Assembly (NCBI GenBank): GCA_003151335.1
Contig: PLXE01000104.1
Coordinates: 1-64,000, forward strand
Direction: 5' to 3'
Origin: Acidobacteriaceae bacterium
GTDB lineage: Bacteria; Acidobacteriota; Terriglobia; Terriglobales; Acidobacteriaceae
Length of the DNA stretch: 64,000 nt
How positions within the stretch are numbered: position 1 is the first letter of the stretch; each line of letters starts with the position of its first letter. Below the pieces are notes generated by a model, which was given only the letters and a program-made list of their open reading frames with translations, made no database searches and was not told where the DNA came from. The position numbers were made by a program, and so were the translations under genes. Below are positions 19,028-29,355 of this stretch, piece by piece.

Positions 19028-19075
19028 TTTAATACACGCCTTTCGCTCTTCGCGGTTCGCTTTTCGCAAAACCAA
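19028..19075. repeat. TTCGCGGTTCGC-type repeat tract
   Basis: Short repeats (TTTCGCTCTTCGCGGTTCGC, then TTTTCGC) lie upstream of the small gene. A similar string occurs at 18727-18738. Confidence 0.5.
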
Positions 19076-19167
19076 AACCGAGTCGGACACCCGCCGCGGC
19101 GGGCCGCGTCCTCGCTCAGCATCACAACTCATGTGAGCAGGGGCGCTTGCGCGCCCCGAACTCGAAA

Positions 19168-19194
19168 AACTAGCTGCTAATTGCTGGCTGCTAG

Positions 19195-19200
<6 letters not shown>
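19168..19200. repeat. CTAGCTGCTAATTGCTGGC-type repeat at the dnaK 3' end
   Basis: Units of TAGCTGC/TAATTGC/TGGCTGC in a 7-8-bp period run up to the dnaK stop. It belongs to the same family as the tracts at 10823 and 39900. Confidence 0.6.
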
Positions 19201-21123
<1,923 letters not shown>

Positions 21124-21198
21124 TGCAGCCACCCTCCTAGCTTGTAAGTTACTGATAATAAGTGCAATTTACTGCATCTCAAGTCTTACAACAAACCG

Positions 21199-21227
21199 AC
21201 TATAGAACTTGAGTGAATCATTGTCAA
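21199..21227 (-). promoter_or_regulatory. Sigma70-type promoter of the dnaK unit
   Basis: Read on the minus strand, a perfect -35 hexamer TTGACA (21222-21227) is separated by exactly 17 bases from a -10 hexamer TATAGT (21199-21204). The transcript would start near 21192, leaving a leader of about 70 bases before the dnaK ATG. Confidence 0.85.
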
Positions 21228-21228
21228 G
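21208..21228. promoter_or_regulatory. HAIR-like operator for HspR
   Basis: The 21-bp inverted repeat CTTGACA-N7-ACTCAAG (minus strand) fits the HAIR consensus CTTGAGT-N7-ACTCAAG, with one arm perfect and the other matching 5 of 7. It covers the -35 hexamer and spacer of the dnaK promoter, where a bound repressor would block RNA polymerase. The HspR gene ends the same transcription unit. Confidence 0.85.
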
Positions 21229-21294
21229 GTTTAGATGTGCTGGGAGAGGCGGACGTTGCACGAAATTGGGAAGGACGAAATTGGGAAAACAGAC

Positions 21295-22590
21295 CTACAC
21301 CTTTACCTGCACCAGCTCGGTAGTGTGCTTGAGTTGGCCGCAGGCGGCGTAGATGTCGCGGCCACGCGGACGGCGGACGAACGCCGGAATCCCCGCTCGC
21401 GTGAGCACATTCTGAAATGCCAGCACGCGCTCGTCCGAAGGCGTGGCAAACGGAATCTCCGGGCCGGAATTCAGCGCGATCAGGTTTACCTTGGCGCGCA
21501 GTCCGCGAATCAGGTCAACCATCTCGCGGGCGTGCTGAACGCCATCGTTGACGCCGCCGAGCAGGACGTACTCGAAGGTCAGCCGCTCGCGATTGCGCAG
21601 AGGGAACTGGCGCAGCGCCGCCATCAGCTTCTCAATCGTCCACTTCTTCGTGATCGGCATGACCTCGGTGCGCAGCGCTTCATTGGGAGCATTGAGCGAA
21701 ACCGCCAGCTTCGGCCGGACAGGCTCGGCCCCGAAGTCGGCGATGCGCGGCACGATGCCCGAAGTCGAAACTGTCATGCGCGACTCGGGAATGCCAACCG
21801 CTTCCACCAGCAGGCGCACCGCTTGCATGAAGTTGTCGTAGTTCAGGAAAGGCTCACCCTGTCCCATGAAGACCAGGTTGACGCGGTCGCGCTGCAGCTC
21901 AGCTTGCTGGTCGTTGAGCACGGCGAGAATCTGGCCCACGATTTCGCCCGCGCTCAGATTGCGCTTCAGTCCCAGCAGCGCGGTCATGCAGAAGGCGCAC
22001 TCGACGGCGCAGCCTACCTGGCTGGAAACGCAGATGGTGGCGCGCTGCGGACGAAAGGATGGGGCACCCGCATTCTGCGGCAAAGTTTCGAGTTTCAAGT
22101 TTCGAGTTTCGAGTTCGCGAAACCGAGTTTGCACAGATGCGATGCGTGAAACCGAAGGACCCTTGCCTATGCTGCCTGGTACCGGCTTGCCTTTGCTGAG
22201 TGCTGAATGCTGATGGCTGAATGCTTGTTCGCGCAGTTCGTCATCGCCATCCTCGGAGCCATCGCCGGCTTCCCCACCATCGCCGTCGGGCATCCAAACT
22301 GTCTCGACACTCTGCCCGTCGGCGAACCCCAGCAGGTAACGAATCGTGCCGTCGGCGGAAACAAACTTCTTCTCGATTGTGGGTAAACCAATCGCGTAGC
22401 CCGACTCACCCAGACGCTGCCGAAAGGCAAGTGGCAGCATGGTGAATTGCTCCAGTGCCGACCACCTTTGCCGGTACAAACCGTCTAAAAGCTGGCGGGC
22501 GCGGTAGCCGGGTTGCCCGAAACCTTCAGCAATTTCCGTAAGTTGCTGAATCGTAAGGCCTAATAGTTCGGTATGTTGCGGGTTGCTCAT
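21295..22590 (-). CDS. rlmN: Dual-specificity RNA methyltransferase RlmN with an insertion
   Basis: The protein has 431 residues, clearly longer than usual for RlmN (about 350-380). The N-terminal accessory domain (about 8-100) is followed by the radical SAM core with the CX3CX2C cluster motif in CAVECAFC (about 194-201). GEPFLNYDN and a C-terminal catalytic Cys in YAACGQLK are present. It methylates C2 of A2503 in 23S rRNA and of A37 in some tRNAs. Residues about 102-180, between VETVWMP and RATICVSSQ, are extra; in DNA this stretch (22051-22287) carries the same short tandem repeats found in the spacers of this window. The frame is kept, so the gene is probably still functional with a disordered loop. 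Confidence 0.92.
   Translation of the reverse strand: MSNPQHTELLGLTIQQLTEIAEGFGQPGYRARQLLDGLYRQRWSALEQFTMLPLAFRQRLGESGYAIGLPTIEKKFVSADGTIRYLLGFADGQSVETVWMPDGDGGEAGDGSEDGDDELREQAFSHQHSALSKGKPVPGSIGKGPSVSRIASVQTRFRELETRNLKLETLPQNAGAPSFRPQRATICVSSQVGCAVECAFCMTALLGLKRNLSAGEIVGQILAVLNDQQAELQRDRVNLVFMGQGEPFLNYDNFMQAVRLLVEAVGIPESRMTVSTSGIVPRIADFGAEPVRPKLAVSLNAPNEALRTEVMPITKKWTIEKLMAALRQFPLRNRERLTFEYVLLGGVNDGVQHAREMVDLIRGLRAKVNLIALNSGPEIPFATPSDERVLAFQNVLTRAGIPAFVRRPRGRDIYAACGQLKHTTELVQVKV
22085..22120. repeat. GTTTCGAGTTTC tandem repeat inside rlmN
   Basis: Units GTTTCGA/GTTTCAA recur about five times and encode a stretch rich in Leu-Glu-Thr. It lies in the part of RlmN with no counterpart in normal family members. 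Confidence 0.75.
22195..22225. repeat. GCTGAATGCTGA repeat inside rlmN
   Basis: Units GCTGAGT/GCTGAAT/GCTGATG/GCTGAAT are tandem here and closely match the non-coding tract at 91-110. Confidence 0.75.
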
Positions 22591-22803
22591 GCATCCAATA
22601 TGCTGACTAGGTTAGATTCCTGTGGGCCCGACGACGCTGCGGGCATTTTCGTCATTGCCGATTCATTGTAGAGAAAGATCATTTTATCCCGAGGGCCCCG
22701 GCGTCAGGCGTAAAAGCACAGAATTTGACCCAAGGCGCTGAATGCGAGACAGTTGCCGAGTTGGTGAGTCGGCTTGGACGTGGTACGGAGCAGCAAGTAA
22801 CAA

Positions 22804-24081
22804 ATGGTGGAAGAAATCCGCAACATACAACGCGAGGTGTTACCCAACGGGCTGACCATCCTGACCGAACACATGAACCACATCCGTTCGGTGTCGATGG
22901 GGATCTGGGTGAAGACCGGCTCGCGCCACGAAGATCCCACCGTGAACGGCATTTCGCATTTTGTCGAACACATGGTGTTCAAGGGCACCACCAACCGCTC
23001 CGCCGAGGACATCGCGCGCCAGGTGGATTCCATCGGCGGCAACATGGACGCCTTCACCGGCAAAGAGACCATCTGCTTCAACATCAAAGTTCTGGACGAA
23101 CATCTGCCTATTGCGGTGGATGTGTTAAGCGACATGGTCCTGCATCCGGTCTTCGACGCCAACGAGATCACGCGCGAGCGCGGCGTCATCCTGGAAGAGA
23201 TCAAGATGGATGAGGACAATCCCGACTACCTGGTGCATGAGATCTTCACCCAAAATTTCTTCAAGGACCACCCACTAGGTAAGCCGATCCTGGGAACCAA
23301 GGAGACGGTGCGGCGTTTCGATCAGGATGCCATCCACGGTTTTTATCCCACCAAGTTCGCTCCCGGAAACCTGATCATCTCGGCGGCGGGAAACGTCAAC
23401 CACGAGGAGTTTGTCGAGCTGCTGCGCCACGGCTTCGGGCAGTTGCCGGCGGGCTCCAACGGCTGGCATGACAGCCCGCCCAAGGTGCATTCCCGCATCA
23501 TCCTGCGCAACAAGAAATCTCTGGAGCAGGTGCAGATTTGTGTGGGCGTTCCTTCCTACCGCATCAGTGACGAGCGGCGCTATGTGTCGTACATCCTGAA
23601 TACGCTGCTGGGCGGAGGCATGAGTTCGCGGCTGTTCCAGAATGTTCGCGAAAAGCAGGGGCTGGTGTATTCCATTTTCTCCGAGCTGAATCCCTTCCGC
23701 GATACCGGGCTGCTGTCGGTGTACGCCGGCACCTCGCGCGAGTCGGCCCCCAAGGTCGTGCAATCCATCGTGAACGAGTTTCGCCAGCTGAAACTGAATC
23801 CCATCTCCGACGAAGAACTGAAGCGCGCCAAGGACCAGTTGAAGGGAAGCCTGATGCTGAGCCTGGAATCGAGCACGGCGCGCATGTCGAACCTGGCGCG
23901 GCAGGAAATGTATTACGACCGCTTTTTCGGCATGGACGAAATCATTGAGCGCATCCAGGCGGTGACCGTGGAAAGCATATTGGAATCGGCGAACGAACTG
24001 TTCCAGCCGGAGCGGATCGCGGTGACTGTGTTGGGCAATCTCAACGGATTGAAGATCAGCCGCGACTCCCTGGCCTGCTGA
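22804..24081 (+). CDS. M16-family zinc protease
   Basis: The protein has 425 residues, the size of single-unit M16B peptidases (bacterial homologues of mitochondrial processing peptidase). The inverted zinc motif HxxEH is HFVEH (about residues 49-53), with the downstream Glu in a GGNMDAFTGKETICF-type segment. The second half carries the typical YRIS...GGGMSSRLFQNVREKQGLVYS region. Such peptidases form a clamshell that degrades peptides or processes precursors. It stands alone on the plus strand between rlmN and a pilin-like gene. Confidence 0.92.
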   Translation: MVEEIRNIQREVLPNGLTILTEHMNHIRSVSMGIWVKTGSRHEDPTVNGISHFVEHMVFKGTTNRSAEDIARQVDSIGGNMDAFTGKETICFNIKVLDEHLPIAVDVLSDMVLHPVFDANEITRERGVILEEIKMDEDNPDYLVHEIFTQNFFKDHPLGKPILGTKETVRRFDQDAIHGFYPTKFAPGNLIISAAGNVNHEEFVELLRHGFGQLPAGSNGWHDSPPKVHSRIILRNKKSLEQVQICVGVPSYRISDERRYVSYILNTLLGGGMSSRLFQNVREKQGLVYSIFSELNPFRDTGLLSVYAGTSRESAPKVVQSIVNEFRQLKLNPISDEELKRAKDQLKGSLMLSLESSTARMSNLARQEMYYDRFFGMDEIIERIQAVTVESILESANELFQPERIAVTVLGNLNGLKISRDSLAC

Positions 24082-24227
24082 GATCTCGGACATCCGCGAA
24101 ACACAACCTTTCCCGGCGGCGAGCGTCCAAATTGACAGATTCTGGATTTGGGAAAAAACGGGGGTCGAGGTGCCGTTTGCGTTGCTGACCCCTCGCATCA
24201 TCTTCAAATCTGTGCGATGCTGTGGGC

Positions 24228-24299
24228 ATGGGAAATAAGAACGCACCAAAGCGCGAAGCCAAAAAGCCGCCGAAGAAGAAATCCAAAGCGACCCTCTAA
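24228..24299 (+). CDS. Very small lysine-rich ORF
   Basis: A 23-residue ORF (MGNKNAPKREAKKPPKKKSK followed by ATL) begins with ATG at 24228. Small, strongly basic proteins with this type of start are sometimes found in bacterial genomes, from memory. There is no clear Shine-Dalgarno site, so coding status is uncertain. Confidence 0.35.
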   Translation: MGNKNAPKREAKKPPKKKSKATL

Positions 24300-24438
24300 G
24301 CTCCACGTAAGCCGCTGTGTTGGTGAAGCGCTGCATGCCGAGGTCCGAGCGCCGGTCGTGTTCCTCCCGGTAGAAGGCTGGAATTCGGGCGGCAGAGCGC
24401 GGCTGCACCGGCCAGGGCGGCTGAGAAAGGTTGCCAGT

Positions 24439-24912
24439 ATGCGTAAACGGAACCGCGACCGGGGATTTACCCTGATCGAACTGCTGATCGTCGTAACCAT
24501 TATTCTGATCATCGCGGCATTCACCATACCGAAACTTACGAAGTCCACCATCCCGGCGCACGAGACTTCTGCTATCGCCAGCATTCGAGCCATCAATGAA
24601 GCGGAAATGATCTATGCCAGCAGCCATCCGGACGTGGGCTTCACACCGGACTTGGCTATGCTGGGAGGTACGACGCAGACCGGCGGCGAGGGAACCATCG
24701 ACAACAACTTGTCCAGCGGCCGCAAAAGTGGCTACACCTTCACCTATACGCCGGGCGAGAAGGTGAACGGCGCGATCCGCGCATATACCATCACGGGCGT
24801 ACCCGATCAGGTGGGCACGACCGGGCAGCGCAGGTTCTACTCCGACGAGGCGGGCGAGATCCATTACAACTCCTCCGGCCCGGCGGATGCGACCAGCCAG
24901 GTGATTCAGTAA
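24439..24912 (+). CDS. Type IV pilin-like (pseudopilin) protein
   Basis: The ATG at 24439 has GAAAGG upstream. The 157-residue product starts with a short basic leader and the prepilin cleavage motif GFTLIELLIVV (cleavage after the Gly, about residue 9), followed by a hydrophobic helix. The globular part (about 40-157) is beta-rich. It should be processed by a PilD-type peptidase and assembled into a pilus or type II secretion pseudopilus. No other pilus genes are adjacent, as is common for orphan pilins in acidobacteria. Confidence 0.85.
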   Translation: MRKRNRDRGFTLIELLIVVTIILIIAAFTIPKLTKSTIPAHETSAIASIRAINEAEMIYASSHPDVGFTPDLAMLGGTTQTGGEGTIDNNLSSGRKSGYTFTYTPGEKVNGAIRAYTITGVPDQVGTTGQRRFYSDEAGEIHYNSSGPADATSQVIQ

Positions 24913-24948
24913 GGTGGGCGATTGGGATCCCGGCGTCGAACGCTCAGG

Positions 24949-25635
24949 ATGACACCTCGCGTCCCATCCCGCTGGAATCTTGCTGCGGTTGTCTTACTCA
25001 TGCTCGTCCTGCTCGGTCCAGCTCCCCTCGTCGCGCAGACCGACGTGCATGCCCTCGCCGCCAAGGTGGACCAGCGCTACGACCACATGCGCACCCTCGA
25101 AGCCAGGTTCACCGAAACCTATAGCGGCGCCGGCATCAACCGCACCGAGAGTGGCACTCTGCTGATGAAGAAGCCGGGCCGTATGAGGTGGGACTACGAT
25201 CAGCCGCGTCCCAAGCTGTTCCTCACCGACGGCCACACCGCATGGTTTTATGTTCCGGGAGAGAAGCAGGTCCGCCGCACGCCGGTCAAGCAGCTCGACG
25301 ATCTGCGGTCGCCCCTGCGTTACCTATTAGGCAAGACCAAGCTGGAGAAAGAGTTGGATGGCCTATCGCTGGCGCCCGATCAAAAACCGCTCAACCCGGG
25401 CGATGTAGTGCTGCGTGGGATTCCGAAGGGAATGGGCGATCGCATTGAGCAGACTTTGCTGGAAGTCACGCCGGATGGACTGATCGCGCGCATCGTCGTC
25501 GAAGAACGCGGTGGCTCGGTCACCGAATTTCGCTTTCTTCAGCAGAAGGAAAATGTAGAAATACCAGACGGACAATTTCGCTTTACTCCGCCGCCGGGAA
25601 CGGAGGTCGTGGCCGGGACGGAGTTGGTGCAGTAG
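24949..25635 (+). CDS. LolA-family outer-membrane lipoprotein carrier
   Basis: The ATG at 24949 gives 228 residues; a TTG at 24922 with AAGGTGGG upstream is a real alternative. A signal peptide (to about residue 28, ending LVAQ) is followed by the LolA fold: DVHALAAKVDQRYDHMRTLE, GTLLMKKPGRMRWDYDQP and a hydrophobic half-barrel. LolA carries lipoproteins through the periplasm. The region around the start contains a CGCTCAGGATGAC string resembling the dispersed repeats of this genome, so a repeat may have provided the present start codon. Confidence 0.85.
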   Translation: MTPRVPSRWNLAAVVLLMLVLLGPAPLVAQTDVHALAAKVDQRYDHMRTLEARFTETYSGAGINRTESGTLLMKKPGRMRWDYDQPRPKLFLTDGHTAWFYVPGEKQVRRTPVKQLDDLRSPLRYLLGKTKLEKELDGLSLAPDQKPLNPGDVVLRGIPKGMGDRIEQTLLEVTPDGLIARIVVEERGGSVTEFRFLQQKENVEIPDGQFRFTPPPGTEVVAGTELVQ

Positions 25636-25685
25636 GGATCAGGGGCTCGGGATTAGGGGCTAGCAATTAGCAACCAACAACAACG
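25636..25685. repeat. GGGCTAGCAATTAGCAA-type repeat tract
   Basis: Degenerate units (GGGATCA, GGGGCTC, GGGATTA, GGGGCTA, then GCAATTA, GCAACCA) follow the lolA stop with a 7-8-bp period. Confidence 0.6.
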
Positions 25686-25863
25686 GGCGGATGAATTGCG
25701 CTGTCGTTTGTAAAGAAATTGTAAAAACCGGCCTGATTTTCGCGGGTGGGATGAACTTTTTCCGCCCAGCAACGTCTATACCAGTAACCCAAATCCAAGG
25801 CGGGCGCCGCAACCCAATCGAAAGACAAGCCGGCGCCCACCGTTTTTTGGGGATTGATTCTTT

Positions 25864-27291
25864 CTACTGCGCCGCGTACATCCCAATAATCCTCTCGATG
25901 GCGTGCCGGCAGACCGCGCAGAACTTATCGTAGCGGGTGAACATGATGCAATTTTCCTGCGGACGATAGTAGCCGCGAGATTCGTAGTTAGCTCCCTCAA
26001 AAGCGCCTACGCGGTCCGAGTACTGGTCAGTCGCCAATAGCTCATCCTCGTGCTTCTTCTGTTTTTCAAACAGCGCGTCCATCCCTGATTCCGGCCGGTT
26101 CTCGGCGCGAATATGGCGGCGCTCGGCTTGAATCTCATGCTCGTAGGCCTCGAATTGCGCTTTGTGCCAAGGCGTCGGCAACGGCACGCCGGGGGCGACC
26201 AAGTTTTTCCACTTCAGGATCGCCGGATCCAACAGCGCGGTTACATTCGGCTCCCAAGGCTCGATGCGCTGGGTTGCGGGAAGATAGGACACATCGGAGG
26301 TGTAGTACTCATCGGCCAGTCCAGCGAAGTGGTGTCCAAACTCGTGCACAAAAACATAGGGCGCCCATTCGCTATCGATTGCAACGGTAGCGTACAGGTT
26401 GAAAATTCCTCCCCCGCCATAGGTCTTTGCGTTGGCCAGGATCTCGATGAACTCATACGGAGCGTACGAGGCAATATCGCGTAACGCGCGATTATCGTTG
26501 GTCATGAGGTAACGCTCGCTGTCGAACGTGTCGTACGACGTGCCCAGGGGCGAATGGCGATACACACCTGTCGAAGGCCGCGAGACGCCCGATTGCTCGG
26601 CTGGCGGACATAGCGCCCAAACGTTGAAGTCCTGCCGATGTTCGCGGAATGGGGGACGTGAGAACAGGATCTCGGTGGCCCGCTTGGCATCCTGTTCGAA
26701 CTTGCTCCGCTCGGCTGCGGTATATCCATCGCCGAGGACCAGCAAATCGACTTTGGTGGCCGGCTCGCCCATCTTTTGAATTGCTATGAGCGGACCCGGA
26801 GAGGGTGGATTCACCCGGTCGATGAACTTGTCCTTGGGATCGATGGTCGTGCTCCACACTTCGTGGAAGCTGAGCTCTTTGCCCTCCTTGCGTTCCTTGA
26901 GGATGATCTTCACCGGAGCTGTGGGAGCAGGAAAGCGTAGTGACTCGGAGAACGTGCGATTGAGTTTCTTCGCTTCCTCGGTTTGCGACCACTCACTGAA
27001 CAACGAGCCGAAGCCGCGCGAGTACAACAGGCGGCCACTAGTTTGATCGCGCACTTCGAAGAAGTAATTCCCCAGATTGCTGTCGTCGATGGTTTTAAAG
27101 AGGTCGCCCGGCCAAGGTAGAGGTTCGATGACAACGCGATCAAGGCCAAACATCTCCGCCGTGGCATTGCCGGTGTGATAGTAATCCAGACGCATGGTGG
27201 CCGGAGCAGCCGAATACGCCACCGCGCTGAGCAACAACAGCGAGACAACAAGGAAGACGTACAGTCGCATATTCCGTGGTCGGAAGAACAT
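25864..27291 (-). CDS. Secreted M64-family metallopeptidase
   Basis: The protein has 475 residues; the ATG at 27291 has GAGGG 9 bases upstream. A signal peptide (to about residue 30) precedes an N-terminal beta domain typical of M64 peptidases (about 35-140) and the metallopeptidase domain. The zinc motif HEFGHHFAGLADEYY fits HExxHxxGxxDE of the M64 (IgA peptidase-like) family. LLVLGDGYTAAE upstream of it is also diagnostic. The C-terminus holds a Cys-containing segment (CIMF ... FCAVC). It is expected to be periplasmic or secreted; the natural substrate is unknown. Confidence 0.88.
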   Translation of the reverse strand: MFFRPRNMRLYVFLVVSLLLLSAVAYSAAPATMRLDYYHTGNATAEMFGLDRVVIEPLPWPGDLFKTIDDSNLGNYFFEVRDQTSGRLLYSRGFGSLFSEWSQTEEAKKLNRTFSESLRFPAPTAPVKIILKERKEGKELSFHEVWSTTIDPKDKFIDRVNPPSPGPLIAIQKMGEPATKVDLLVLGDGYTAAERSKFEQDAKRATEILFSRPPFREHRQDFNVWALCPPAEQSGVSRPSTGVYRHSPLGTSYDTFDSERYLMTNDNRALRDIASYAPYEFIEILANAKTYGGGGIFNLYATVAIDSEWAPYVFVHEFGHHFAGLADEYYTSDVSYLPATQRIEPWEPNVTALLDPAILKWKNLVAPGVPLPTPWHKAQFEAYEHEIQAERRHIRAENRPESGMDALFEKQKKHEDELLATDQYSDRVGAFEGANYESRGYYRPQENCIMFTRYDKFCAVCRHAIERIIGMYAAQ

Positions 27292-27397
27292 TTTGATTTT
27301 CCCTCGTTCTTAGTACAGCTATCGGCGTAGCCTTGCCGGCGACGCGCATTCGCGACGAAGCCTCAATCCGCGGCGTATTGTGCAAGCAAGCGCTGGC

Positions 27398-28963
27398 TCA
27401 GTTCAGCTTTCCGGCAACCCCTTCCGCCGCCTGTAGTATGGTCCCTTCCTTGGCAACGCGCGTCAGAGTGTTGATGTCCTCATACAGCGGCCGGTCTTCA
27501 TCCAGCCTGCTGACATATTGGCGAACCACGTCGTAGGCCGCCTGCGATGCCGGTGACGGCCTGACCGGAGCGCGCAGGTCGAAGGCCTGTGCCGCCGCCA
27601 TCAACTCGATTGCCACTACCGTCCACGCGTTCTCGATAATCTGCCGCGTTTTGATGGCTGTGGTCATGCCCATGGAGACGAAATCCTCCTGGTCGGCGGC
27701 GGCCGGTATAGAGCCGGTGGCGGCAGGATGGCTAAGCACGCGGTTCTCGCAAATCAAGGCCCCGGCAGTGTACTGCGAGAGCATCAACCCCGAGAACATT
27801 CCGGCGCCCCTGGTTAGAAATGCCGGCAGGCCCATGGACAGGTGCGGGTTCATCAAGCGGTTGAGCCTGCGCTCGGAAAGTGCCGCCACCGTGGTGACCG
27901 ACATGCCGACCAGCTCCAGGGCGAACGCCATCGGCGTGCCTTGGAAATTGGCGCCGGTTAGCACCAACTCCTCATCCGGGAAAAAAGTGGGATTATCGGC
28001 GGCGTGGTTGAGTTCGATCTCCAGCATGTAGCGCGCCCACTTGAAGGCGTCTTTGGCGGCGCCGACGACTTGCGGACTGGAGCGCAGGGAATAGGCATCC
28101 TGCACTTTCTTGCCGGGCAAGTTCAACAACTCAGAGCCTTCCGTCAGCCGGCGAATGTTCTCGGCGCACTCCTGCGCTCCGGGGTAACCGCGGGTCGCAT
28201 GAATGCGCGGATGGTAGGCCATCAGGTTGGCGTTCAGCGATTCCAACGTCATCGCCAGCGCGACCTCCTGGGTCTTAAGCCAGCGCATCGCGTCGAACAG
28301 CTCCAGGCATCCGATGCCGGTCATCAGATCAGAGCCATTGATGGTGGCAAGGCCATCTCGCTCGCGAAAGACGACGGTGGGAATTCCTGCTTCCTGCATG
28401 CCTTGCTTTGCCGGCAGCCGCTTGCCCCGGTAAAATACTTCGCCTTCGCCCATCAGGGTGAGCGCCATCTGCGCCATCGGCGAAAGATCGCCGCAGGCGC
28501 CCACCGAACCTTTCTGGCAGACGACCGGCGTGACGCCTTGGTTCAACATCGCAACCTGGGTTTGCACGATCTCGCTCCGGATGCCCGAATGCCCCCAGCA
28601 ATGCGTGTTGAGACGGGAAATCATTCCCGCGCGGACGTCCTCTTCCGCGCACGGCTCTCCGCAGCCCGCGGCGTGAGAGTAGAGCAGATACTTCTGGAAT
28701 TTCTCCGCCTGTTCGGGCGTGAGAATTACTTCAGACAGCTCGCCGATGCCGGTGTTCACGCCGTACATGATTTCGCGCGCGCGTATCTTGCGCTCCAGAA
28801 GATCGCGGCACTTGTCGATTCGAGCGACGGCGTCCGGATGCACCCCGATAGCATGACGGTCGCGGGCAATAGCCACCAGGTCCTCGATCTTCAGTGAGTG
28901 TCCATCCAAGACAACGGTGTTGGCTGTCCGAGTCCGCGGTAGTTCCTCTACTGCAGTGGTCAT
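27398..28963 (-). CDS. hutH: Histidine/aromatic amino acid ammonia-lyase with an Ala-Cys-Gly triad
   Basis: The ATG at 28963 has AGGGGAG just upstream; the product is 521 residues, normal for the family. The N-terminal YGVNTGIGELS segment and the GSVGACGDLSPMAQMAL segment are family signatures. The triad that cyclises to the MIO cofactor is normally Ala-Ser-Gly; here the Ser codon is TGC (Cys, 28493-28495). Other catalytic motifs (QEDFVSMGM, NPTFF) are kept. The enzyme should remove ammonia from histidine to give urocanate, or act on another aromatic amino acid. No other hut genes are nearby, so the substrate is open. Confidence 0.85.
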   Translation of the reverse strand: MTTAVEELPRTRTANTVVLDGHSLKIEDLVAIARDRHAIGVHPDAVARIDKCRDLLERKIRAREIMYGVNTGIGELSEVILTPEQAEKFQKYLLYSHAAGCGEPCAEEDVRAGMISRLNTHCWGHSGIRSEIVQTQVAMLNQGVTPVVCQKGSVGACGDLSPMAQMALTLMGEGEVFYRGKRLPAKQGMQEAGIPTVVFRERDGLATINGSDLMTGIGCLELFDAMRWLKTQEVALAMTLESLNANLMAYHPRIHATRGYPGAQECAENIRRLTEGSELLNLPGKKVQDAYSLRSSPQVVGAAKDAFKWARYMLEIELNHAADNPTFFPDEELVLTGANFQGTPMAFALELVGMSVTTVAALSERRLNRLMNPHLSMGLPAFLTRGAGMFSGLMLSQYTAGALICENRVLSHPAATGSIPAAADQEDFVSMGMTTAIKTRQIIENAWTVVAIELMAAAQAFDLRAPVRPSPASQAAYDVVRQYVSRLDEDRPLYEDINTLTRVAKEGTILQAAEGVAGKLN

Positions 28964-28985
28964 AGTCTCCCCTCGTGTTGCGGGT

Positions 28986-29036
28986 GCGAAGATCTCCGTA
29001 AGACGAATGCGCGCGAAGATCTCCACAAGACGAATG
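28986..29036. repeat. Two-copy 27-bp direct repeat
   Basis: GCGAAGATCTCC followed by GTAAGACGAATG occurs at 28986-29009, and again with two changes at 29013-29036, in the leader region of hutH. No operator of a known family was recognised. Confidence 0.6.
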
Positions 29037-29153
29037 TAGTCCGCCGTCGCGTGTCGCGGGTATGACCCGTATCACCCGGTGGCGTGACTGTCGCGGAGAG
29101 TGGATAGTGTGCTGTGTGTTTAGAGCGGTTCCGTATTGGCATATCTCCGGCAC

Positions 29154-29289
29154 GGGTAGTGCGGACCTTCAGGTCCGCGTCCAGGGGCATGAAGAAATAT
29201 CGCTTCAGCCCCTGAGGCCGACGACCTCAGGGGCTGAAGCTAGGAATTGGGCGGACGGCTTAACGCGGGCCTGAAGGCCCGCACTACCC
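29154..29289. repeat. 136-bp nested palindromic element
   Basis: Outer 25-nt arms (29154-29178 and 29265-29289) match at 23 of 25 positions when inverted. Each arm is itself an 18-nt palindrome (GCGGACCTTCAGGTCCGC and GCGGGCCTGAAGGCCCGC); the two differences are compensatory. Between them is a perfect 16-bp stem (29202-29217 with 29225-29240) and a 7-nt loop. This is a composite REP/BIME-like element between two divergent genes. Confidence 0.85.
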
Positions 29290-29355
29290 AAGAAGGTACA
29301 TCCACTTTTGGAATTGCCCCGGGTACGGCGGTACAATGAGGAGGAAGTAGTTACC

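Noticed and set aside
23275-24864. A 529-codon minus-strand frame opposite the M16 peptidase and pilin genes
   Set aside because: It spans two real plus-strand genes and the spacer between them, with no recognisable domain.
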